A model generated the notes under the pieces. It did not search any database and was not told where the DNA came from. It was given only the letters and a program-made list of their open reading frames with translations. This document shows positions 37,178 to 43,740 of a stretch of DNA of 64,000 bases, one piece after another. The DNA is from Deinococcus psychrotolerans (lineage in GTDB: Bacteria > Deinococcota > Deinococci > Deinococcales > Deinococcaceae): the NCBI RefSeq assembly GCF_003860465.1, contig NZ_CP034185.1, positions 1 to 64,000 on the forward strand, read 5' to 3'. Every line of letters starts with the position of its first letter. Position 1 is the stretch's first letter. The position numbers and the translations under genes are program-made.

Positions 37178-37384
37178 GTGGAGATGGTAACGCCTTGCCC
37201 CTGCGCTCACAAACCCGTGAGACCACAAGCCCTACCCATTCTCGAAGGCGTCCGGAGGCGAGCGCTACCTGCCCAGACTCAGCGCAGACAAAAGCGGTGT
37301 AAACTGCTGACACGTGGTTGAGGTTGTTGGTGTGCCGCCCCTCGGTGCCGTAAAGCGTGCGGCCAAGTCCGCAGGAGAGTGGAG

Positions 37385-39742
37385 ATGAGCGTATACGAAC
37401 AGGAGAAACGCCCCAGTGGAGCGCTCAATGTCCCCGACAAAAACAAGGCGCTTCCCCTCATCAAGCCCAAGCCGCCGAGCCAGCCGCAAAAAAGTGGAAC
37501 GGGTCAAGCTGCTGCGCTCCCTCAGAAGATCCCCACTGCCAAGCCGGCGATCCAGATTCCTAAACCCCCCGTGCTGGGCGGTGGCCCCAAAGATCGAGCG
37601 GCCCTGCTGACCAAACTGACGGCGGGCGAAGAAACCCAGTTCATCAGCAAACTGGCTTCCGCCGTTGCAGATGTGGCGGGAGGTGAGACGATGGGAAGAC
37701 CCCTACTCGCAAATGTCGCGATGGGAACGACCCGAGCTTTGGCCGCTCCTCAGAAAGGCAAGAGCGACAAAATCAAAAACTACACCATGCCGGTCATTGC
37801 CGGAGACGAACTCAACAACCGCATCCGACTGGTGCTGGTCGCCGCACAGAAAACAGGCACTTTGCAGGCCACTTTGGACGCCTTTAAAACGCAGAACGGC
37901 AAATCCATTTATGCCGTGTTGGGCGAGCGCGTGCGCGATACCCAAGCCCGCGCCAAGATCCTGAATATTTTGCCGGTTCCGCTCGATCAGCAGCGCATCA
38001 CCCGCGACACCTTTTTAGAAAATATCGCGGTGGGGATGAGTTACTCCAATGAATCGGCGGCCACCATGAATGACAAGGCCAAAGACGACGAGAGGCGCGG
38101 CGGCAAGCCCGGCGAAGTTTTAGCGGCTTTTGGCTACAAAGCCGGTGAATCGCTCAACGGCGCATGGGGCCTGCAAATGCGGATTTTTACGCCCGATCCC
38201 AAGAAAGCCAAAAGTCAGCCTATCGTGGTGGCTTTTCGCGGCACCGAGGGCATTTCATTTGATCCCAACGACGGAAGCGAGGGCGCAATTGATACGCTGA
38301 TCGGCGACTTTGCCAAAAAGCAACCGGGCGTCAATCAATTTAAGGCCAATCAAGCTTGGATTGACCGAGTGATCAAGCAAGCTGCCGCCAGTGGACAAAA
38401 AATTACCTTTGTGGGTCACTCGCTGGGCGGCGCGTTGGCGCAGGAAGCCGCCGCACGGTATCCGCAACTCACCGCCGGAGTGGTTACGTTTCAGGCCGCC
38501 AATATCCCGCAGGAAGATGCCGATAAGGTTAAGGCTTACAACGCCGCACACCCCGAAAAGGCCATCAACGCCAGACATTACCGCGTCGAAGGCGACACGG
38601 TACCGATGTCCGGCGAAGCCAGTTTGCCCGGCAGCATCAACTATTTTGACCGAGTCAGCCGCCCACAAGGCAGTCAGGGGGCAATGACCAACATGCCCGC
38701 TTCGGAGGAATTCGCCAGAAAAAATCTCGATCCGTCAATGGGCGGGGTGAGTAAATTTGCAGCGAGCCAGTTGTCAACGAAATTTCCCCTCTTCACTATG
38801 GGTGCGGCCACCAAAGGCCATGTCATTCCGATTCTTTCTACTTACATGCATGGACTCAGCCCTCAGCAAACGGGGCCAATCGATCCCAAGCGCCAAGTGC
38901 TGCTGCAGTACGGCATTCAAGACGAAAACACCCTGTCGCATCCGCTGCTGAAAAATGGCAAGCCAATGTTGGACAAGGGCGGCAAACCGCTAATGATGCC
39001 CACCGAAGATGTTGGGGCTATTTTTGCGGGCAACTACAACACCCAACCCGAGGGGCCTACCCAAAACGAGAACCCCAGCTCAGTTGCGGCCAGTTTGGGC
39101 AGCACCGATCTCCATCCTAGAGACAAATATCCTGCGTGGGTCAATGGGCTGATTGAAAGTGTCAATACCAAGCGCGATCAGACTGATCCCCGCATCAAAG
39201 CGGAAGCCGCCCGCGCCCGCGTGATGCCTGAAGTGGCCGCACTCCAGAACGGAGGCGCAGCCGCCAAGACCTTTGAAAAAAATATTGCCTTCAACACGGC
39301 CATGCACCACTTGTTCAAATTGGCGGAGAGTGCCAAGACCCTCATTGATTTTGAAGCACAGGCCCGTGATCTTCTCAAAAAGGACAAATTGGATATGCTC
39401 CAAGAAGACGTCAACTTGGCCGAGCAGATGAACTTGGACAAATCGCCCCGTGCCAATGCTGAAAAGGCGCTTAAGGACTTGGCAGGGATTACGCCAGTCA
39501 GAGTTTCGGCTGTCGAGTTCGCTGTTTACGGCATTCCAGGTGTGGGGACGCGATTGGGAGATAAGGCTGCAGAGATCAACACTTTCATCCGACAATTTTC
39601 CAACGAGCCAACTCTAGATCAATACGAGCGCGAAGACGGTGAAGGCTATGAAGTCCAGTTGGACAGGAGAACACTCGATCAGCTAGATGAAAGACGAGTA
39701 AAAGATGTTTGGGGTATGTTCCATCCTGGGGATAAAAAGTGA
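37385..39742 (+). CDS. Class-3 lipase-domain protein, candidate injected effector
   Basis: A 785-aa protein starting at ATG 37385 with AGGAG 7 bases upstream; it has no signal peptide. Residues 1-75 are Pro/Lys/Gln-rich and disordered, a plausible loading segment. A helical region follows, then an alpha/beta-hydrolase core: oxyanion motif VVAFRGTEG (Arg285-Gly286) and nucleophile elbow GHSLGGALAQ with Ser346. YRVEGDTVPMSG probably bears the acid, and His may come from KGHVIPIL. Residues ~600-785 form a separate helical tail that recurs as orphan copies downstream. The GTG of the first small lipoprotein gene overlaps the stop (GTGA). With the neighbouring eCIS-type ATPase this suggests a membrane-attacking lipase effector with linked immunity genes. 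Delivery is inferred. Confidence 0.75.
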   Translation: MSVYEQEKRPSGALNVPDKNKALPLIKPKPPSQPQKSGTGQAAALPQKIPTAKPAIQIPKPPVLGGGPKDRAALLTKLTAGEETQFISKLASAVADVAGGETMGRPLLANVAMGTTRALAAPQKGKSDKIKNYTMPVIAGDELNNRIRLVLVAAQKTGTLQATLDAFKTQNGKSIYAVLGERVRDTQARAKILNILPVPLDQQRITRDTFLENIAVGMSYSNESAATMNDKAKDDERRGGKPGEVLAAFGYKAGESLNGAWGLQMRIFTPDPKKAKSQPIVVAFRGTEGISFDPNDGSEGAIDTLIGDFAKKQPGVNQFKANQAWIDRVIKQAAASGQKITFVGHSLGGALAQEAAARYPQLTAGVVTFQAANIPQEDADKVKAYNAAHPEKAINARHYRVEGDTVPMSGEASLPGSINYFDRVSRPQGSQGAMTNMPASEEFARKNLDPSMGGVSKFAASQLSTKFPLFTMGAATKGHVIPILSTYMHGLSPQQTGPIDPKRQVLLQYGIQDENTLSHPLLKNGKPMLDKGGKPLMMPTEDVGAIFAGNYNTQPEGPTQNENPSSVAASLGSTDLHPRDKYPAWVNGLIESVNTKRDQTDPRIKAEAARARVMPEVAALQNGGAAAKTFEKNIAFNTAMHHLFKLAESAKTLIDFEAQARDLLKKDKLDMLQEDVNLAEQMNLDKSPRANAEKALKDLAGITPVRVSAVEFAVYGIPGVGTRLGDKAAEINTFIRQFSNEPTLDQYEREDGEGYEVQLDRRTLDQLDERRVKDVWGMFHPGDKK

Positions 39743-40246
39743 GAAGCGCTGTTTTGATTCTATTTACAGCGTCACTGACTTTAATCTCATCATGCAAAAC
39801 TCAGGCTGGAGGTTCAAACATGAGAACAGTCAAAAAAAATAAGACTGAATATATTAATGAGATAACGAACTTCTCCAAGAAATTGGATGGCATGTTCATC
39901 GATGACGCTGGATTCAAATCAATCAAATGTCCCAGCTATTTTACAAGTCTTGCACCATCACAGGAAGGTGATGTAAAACACTGCTTCGTTTCTATGAGAC
40001 AACCAGAGGAATTGATCCCACTTTTTGACTCGCTTTTGGAATCCACGACTGAGATTTCTATGGACTGGAGAATGGATTTGGGTGATTGGACAACGTATAG
40101 GCGCATTAAAGGTAGTGACCAAGAATTTTCACTCAATCTTAGCGCCCCAGGCTTGAGTGAAACGATGAGGGCAGATCCAATGGTCAATAAGTATAAAACG
40201 GTTGGTAGATTTTTTATCGGCTATGAACCTAAAAAATAACTTTCAG
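39708..40246 (+). repeat. 539-bp perfect direct repeat, copy A
   Basis: Identical base for base to 43087-43625. It spans the last 35 bases of the lipase gene, the whole first immunity-like gene and 7 bases beyond. The flanks differ at the first base on each side. Confidence 0.92.
39739..40239 (+). CDS. Immunity-like lipoprotein, copy 1
   Basis: A 166-aa predicted lipoprotein: signal peptide MRSAVLILFTASLTLISSC with lipobox ISSC, so it would be anchored outside the cytoplasm. The mature part has the pattern shared by all five copies: KCPSY, HCFVSM, then PEELIPL, MDWRMDLGDWTTYR and YKTVGRFFIGY. The GTG start overlaps the lipase stop, implying coupled translation. Codon use is AT-rich, unlike the GC-rich surroundings, which suggests transfer. 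Immunity to an exported lipase by a periplasmic lipoprotein is known in type VI secretion (Tle/Tli pairs); the same role here is inference. The gene is duplicated exactly at 43118-43618. Confidence 0.7.
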   Translation: MRSAVLILFTASLTLISSCKTQAGGSNMRTVKKNKTEYINEITNFSKKLDGMFIDDAGFKSIKCPSYFTSLAPSQEGDVKHCFVSMRQPEELIPLFDSLLESTTEISMDWRMDLGDWTTYRRIKGSDQEFSLNLSAPGLSETMRADPMVNKYKTVGRFFIGYEPKK

Positions 40247-40308
40247 TCGCCAACCATACCCTCAGTGATTTTGAAGCACAGGCCCGTGATCTTCTCAAAA
40301 AAGACAAA

Positions 40309-40635
40309 TTGGCCGAGCAGATGAGCTTGGATAAATCGCCCCGTGCCAATGCTGAGCAGGCGCTTAAAGACTTGGCAGGGATTACGCCAAAAAAAGCGGT
40401 AATTGCTCAGAGTCTCCTGATGGGCGTTCCAGTCGTTGGGCCAAACTTGGAGGTAGGGACTTCAAACGAAATCACATCTTTCATCCTCCAATTCTCAACT
40501 GAGCCGACTTTAGATCAATACGAGCGCAAAGACGGCGAAGGATATGAAGTTCAAATGGACAGTAGAGTTTGTTTAGAAATGAAGGACAGGTTAGATAGTA
40601 TTTGGGATCTTTTTCATCCACAAGGCCCCAAATGA
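40309..40635 (+). CDS. Orphan lipase C-terminal tail 1
   Basis: About 108 codons from TTG 40309 (or 104 from ATG 40321) homologous to the last ~110 residues of the 785-aa lipase: NLDKSPRANAEKAL there is SLDKSPRANAEQAL here, and both have PTLDQYER-DGEGYEVQ. Homology in DNA begins earlier, near 40260. Relative to the lipase, 24 bases (DMLQEDVN) are deleted. The region after LAGIT differs (PKKAVIAQSLLMGVPVVG), as does the end (SIWDLFHPQGPK). There is no lipase domain and no ribosome site; the stop overlaps the next gene by ATGA. It is either a recombination cassette or a remnant. Confidence 0.65.
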   Translation: MAEQMSLDKSPRANAEQALKDLAGITPKKAVIAQSLLMGVPVVGPNLEVGTSNEITSFILQFSTEPTLDQYERKDGEGYEVQMDSRVCLEMKDRLDSIWDLFHPQGPK

Positions 40636-41126
40636 ACTTTAAGATTGCTCCTTTGTTTCTCATACTCTTCTACAGTCTAATTTCATGTGAGGTTAAAGCA
40701 GAGGACTCCAGCAAAGGGGTGATGAATGTGAACAAGCCTTCTACTCTAGAAGAAATGAAACAAACAGCGAAGAAGCTGGATGAAACTGCTCTGAATATAG
40801 CGAATTTCAAATCTATCTCTTGCCCAAAATATTATAGTGATTTAATTGAAAAAAATGACATCATTCACTGCTTTGTTTCTAGTTTAGAACCAGAAGCTCT
40901 TATACCTCTTCTCTCACAAGAACTTGAAAAATTTGCTAATGTTGATATGGGATGGAGAATGGACGTTGGCATTTGGACAACTTTTCGCAGTACAAAAGAT
41001 AACGGGCAGAAATTCTCATTTTCGCTTACCGCTTCAGGCATGACAAAAAAGACGCGGGAAGATCCTCAACTCAAAAATTACAAGACGATTGCAAGATGTT
41101 TCATTAGTTATGACGATAATAAATGA
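40632..41126 (+). CDS. Immunity-like lipoprotein, copy 2 (divergent)
   Basis: A 164-aa paralogue of the first copy. Signal peptide MNFKIAPLFLILFYSLISC with lipobox LISC. Conserved positions are SCPKYY, HCFVS, PEALIPLL, MGWRMDVGIWTTFR and YKTIARCFISYDD; elsewhere the sequence differs strongly from copy 1. The ATG overlaps the stop of orphan tail 1 (ATGA), so this copy is paired with that tail variant. Strongly AT-rich. The predicted function is immunity to the tail 1 toxin variant. Confidence 0.65.
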   Translation: MNFKIAPLFLILFYSLISCEVKAEDSSKGVMNVNKPSTLEEMKQTAKKLDETALNIANFKSISCPKYYSDLIEKNDIIHCFVSSLEPEALIPLLSQELEKFANVDMGWRMDVGIWTTFRSTKDNGQKFSFSLTASGMTKKTREDPQLKNYKTIARCFISYDDNK

Positions 41127-41183
41127 ATCTCCATTATTCTTTTCCGCTCAGATATGGAGTTTATTTCATCAAGAAAATGAAAA

Positions 41184-41678
41184 ATGAAAACATTGATAAT
41201 CTTCTCGACCGCCTTTCTAGCAGGTTCTCTCTATATTGTCACAAATAATACGAAAGGAGCTGATGAGAAAGTCTCGCAAAACGTGTCTCCCGAAGATAAT
41301 AATTCGATGAAGGCAGTAAGGATTCGTCTAAATGTAATCATTGGAGAAGAGTTATCATTTAAGCCAATACAATGCCCTAGCTATTTACTCGATATGAATG
41401 ATAGTAGAGACATTAGAGGCTGTTTCATTAGTGAATTAGAACCTGAAGCGATCATTCCTTTATTATTAGAGCGATTTGAGAAATTTACCGACGTACAGAT
41501 GGGCTGGAGAATGGATCTTGGCACATGGGTCACGTATAGGGTGGTTAAAAAGGGACAGCAATCTTTCGCCATGTCATTAACCGCACCGGGCATAAATGTG
41601 GATATGCGAAATGATCCCAAAGTAAACCAGCACAAAACGGTAGGAAAATATTTCATTCCACATGACGACGTGAAATGA
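41184..41678 (+). CDS. Immunity-like protein, copy 3 (no lipobox)
   Basis: A 164-aa paralogue (QCPSYL, GCFISELEPEAIIPLL, MGWRMDLGTWVTYR and HKTVGKYFIPHDD). The N-terminus MKTLIIFSTAFLAGSLYIV is export-like or a membrane anchor but has no lipobox Cys, unlike the other copies. No tail ORF precedes it; it follows copy 2 by 57 bp. It could be an orphan immunity gene retained against a toxin variant no longer encoded here. Confidence 0.62.
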   Translation: MKTLIIFSTAFLAGSLYIVTNNTKGADEKVSQNVSPEDNNSMKAVRIRLNVIIGEELSFKPIQCPSYLLDMNDSRDIRGCFISELEPEAIIPLLLERFEKFTDVQMGWRMDLGTWVTYRVVKKGQQSFAMSLTAPGINVDMRNDPKVNQHKTVGKYFIPHDDVK

Positions 41679-41730
41679 TTTTTCTTACCAGCTTAAAGCA
41701 CAGGCCCGTGATCTTCTTAAAAGAGACAAA

Positions 41731-42084
41731 TTGGATATGCTCCAAGAAGACGTCAATTTGGCCGAGCAGATGAACTTGGATAAATCGCCCCGTGCCAATG
41801 CTGAGCAGGCGCTTGAGGACTTGGCAGGGATCACCCCAGTCAGAGCTTCGGCTGTCGAGTTCGCTGTTTACGGCATTTCAGGTGTGGGAACGCGATTGGG
41901 AGATAAGGCTGCAGAGATCAACACTTTCATCCGACAATTTTCCAACGAGCCAACTCTAGATCAATACGAGCGCGAAGACGGTGAAGGCTATGAAGTCCAG
42001 CTGGATAGAAGAGTGAGGGATCAGTTTATAGAAAGCCGTTTGCGAGAAGTTTGGTCATTGCTTCACCCTACCGGATCAGAATGA
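41731..42084 (+). CDS. Orphan lipase C-terminal tail 2
   Basis: About 117 codons from a TTG; close to the lipase tail over most of its length (DMLQEDVNLAEQMNLDKSPR and VEFAVYGISGVGTRLGDKAA). It then diverges at the very end (RRVRDQFIESRLREVWSLLH against RRTLDQLDERRVKDVWGMFH in the lipase). DNA similarity starts near 41693. There is no start codon with a ribosome site. The stop overlaps the next immunity-like gene by ATGA. It is the clearest case where only the extreme C-terminus, next to its immunity gene, has changed. Confidence 0.65.
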   Translation: MDMLQEDVNLAEQMNLDKSPRANAEQALEDLAGITPVRASAVEFAVYGISGVGTRLGDKAAEINTFIRQFSNEPTLDQYEREDGEGYEVQLDRRVRDQFIESRLREVWSLLHPTGSE

Positions 42085-42582
42085 GAAGCTCTATATTATG
42101 CTTTGTCGCTCTAAGTTTGTTTTCAGTTTCTTCATGCAAAATGAAAGTTAGAGTGTCCACCATGAGTGATATACAAAAAAACAAAGCAGATTATATAGCA
42201 GAGATAAAAGACTTCTCTATTAAATTAGATGGGATTTTTTTAGAAGAAGCAGGATTTGAGCAGATAAATTGCCCAAAGTACCTTATGGGCCTGTTTCCTC
42301 TAAAAAAAAGAAGACGTAAAACACTGTTTTGTTTCGATGCAAGAATCTGAGAAACTCATCCCACTTCTTAATTTCTTGCTCAATCCTGCAAGTGAAATTT
42401 CTATGGGCTGGAGATTCGATATTGGAGAATGGGCCACATTTAGGCAGATAAAAGGAAGCGAGCAAAAATTTTCAATTAATCTAACCCCCACTGGTTCAAG
42501 CGCAGCAATCAGAGAAGACCCGCTTGTCAACAGGTATAAAACGATTGGTAGATTCTTTATCGGCTATGAACCCAAAAAATAA
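42081..42582 (+). pseudogene. Immunity-like lipoprotein, copy 4, frameshifted in an A8 tract
   Basis: Starts at ATG 42081 (overlapping tail 2) with signal peptide MRSSILCFVALSLFSVSSC and lipobox VSSC. It reads normally to LMGLFPLKK and then shifts at eight A residues (42302-42309), ending early. The other frame continues the family pattern (HCFVSMQESEKLIPLL, MGWRFDIGEWATFR, YKTIGRFFIGYEPKK) to 42582. One A fewer restores a full ~166-aa protein. It could be a true pseudogene, a phase-variable gene or one rescued by polymerase slippage on the A-tract. Confidence 0.7.
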
Positions 42583-42599
42583 CTTTCAGTCGCCAACCA

Positions 42600-43121
42600 T
42601 GCCGACGTGATGCCTGAAGTGGCCACACTTCAGAACGGATGCGCAGCAGCCAAGACTTTTGAAAAAATATTGCCTTCAACACTGCCATGCACCACTTGTT
42701 CAAATTGGCGGAGAGTGCCAAGACCCTCAGTAATTTTGAAGTACAGGCCCGTGATCTTCTCATAAAAGACAAATTGTACATGCTCCAAGAAGGTGTCAAC
42801 TTGACCGAGCAGATGAATTTGGATAAATCGCCCCGTGCCAATAATGAACAGACACTTAAGGAATTGACAAAGATTGATATTAGAAGAACATTGGAAGCAG
42901 GAGTCGAACTAGCTGTTGTTTCAGTCACAGATTTAAGTATGATCCAAACTGCTATTTCAGAACTCCATTTATTTATCAGTAGATTTTCTAATCAGCCTAC
43001 TCTCGAGCAATATGAGCGTGAAAGCTATGAAGTCCAGTTAGACAGGAGAACACTCGATCAGCTAGATGAAAGACAAGTAAAAGATATTTGGGGTATGTTC
43101 CATCCTGGGGATAAAAAGTGA
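42600..43121 (+). pseudogene. Orphan lipase C-terminal tail 3 (longest copy, shifted upstream)
   Basis: DNA similarity to the lipase begins near 42605 (PEVA-LQNG region). An A6 run at 42662-42667 replaces A7 in the lipase and shifts the frame there. From ATG 42687 (MHHLFKLAESAKTL) the frame is open for 144 codons. The centre diverges (IDIRRTLEAGVELAVVSVTD) but the last 28 residues (VQLDRRTLDQLDER-VKD-WGM) again match the lipase almost exactly. Its stop overlaps the following immunity-like gene (GTGA), the exact duplicate of copy 1. Confidence 0.65.
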
Positions 43122-43625
43122 GAAGCGCTGTTTTGATTCTATTTACAGCGTCACTGACTTTAATCTCATCATGCAAAACTCAGGCTGGAGGTTCAAACAT
43201 GAGAACAGTCAAAAAAAATAAGACTGAATATATTAATGAGATAACGAACTTCTCCAAGAAATTGGATGGCATGTTCATCGATGACGCTGGATTCAAATCA
43301 ATCAAATGTCCCAGCTATTTTACAAGTCTTGCACCATCACAGGAAGGTGATGTAAAACACTGCTTCGTTTCTATGAGACAACCAGAGGAATTGATCCCAC
43401 TTTTTGACTCGCTTTTGGAATCCACGACTGAGATTTCTATGGACTGGAGAATGGATTTGGGTGATTGGACAACGTATAGGCGCATTAAAGGTAGTGACCA
43501 AGAATTTTCACTCAATCTTAGCGCCCCAGGCTTGAGTGAAACGATGAGGGCAGATCCAATGGTCAATAAGTATAAAACGGTTGGTAGATTTTTTATCGGC
43601 TATGAACCTAAAAAATAACTTTCAG
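43087..43625 (+). repeat. 539-bp perfect direct repeat, copy B
   Basis: Identical to 39708-40246; offset 3379 bp. Recombination between the copies would delete the intervening tail/immunity cassettes. Confidence 0.92.
43118..43618 (+). CDS. Immunity-like lipoprotein, copy 5 (identical to copy 1)
   Basis: A 166-aa lipoprotein, identical in DNA and protein to the gene at 39739-40239, with lipobox ISSC. The GTG start overlaps the stop of orphan tail 3. Perfect identity among otherwise very divergent paralogues points to recent duplication or gene conversion. Confidence 0.7.
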   Translation: MRSAVLILFTASLTLISSCKTQAGGSNMRTVKKNKTEYINEITNFSKKLDGMFIDDAGFKSIKCPSYFTSLAPSQEGDVKHCFVSMRQPEELIPLFDSLLESTTEISMDWRMDLGDWTTYRRIKGSDQEFSLNLSAPGLSETMRADPMVNKYKTVGRFFIGYEPKK

Positions 43626-43718
43626 CAGCCAAGCATGCACGCCTGATGTCGGAAGTGGCCGCTACCAAGACTGCGGAGATTGCCAAAAACCCAAGTGACT
43701 TTGAAGCGCAGCCGCAGC
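43619..43718 (+). pseudogene. Remnant of a fourth lipase tail copy
   Basis: After the last immunity-like gene the sequence reads ARLMSEVAATKTAEIAKNPS then DFEAQ, a worn match to the lipase tail (ARVMPEVAALQNG, then DFEAQ). It then loses similarity just before the end of the convergent YhgE-type gene. Confidence 0.5.
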
Positions 43719-43740
43719 TCTCTCCCCCTCAAGCTTTGGC

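Noticed and set aside
37279..37507. Small frames on the - strand across the start of the lipase gene
   Set aside because: They overlap the divergent control region and lipase N-terminus in antisense without ribosome sites.
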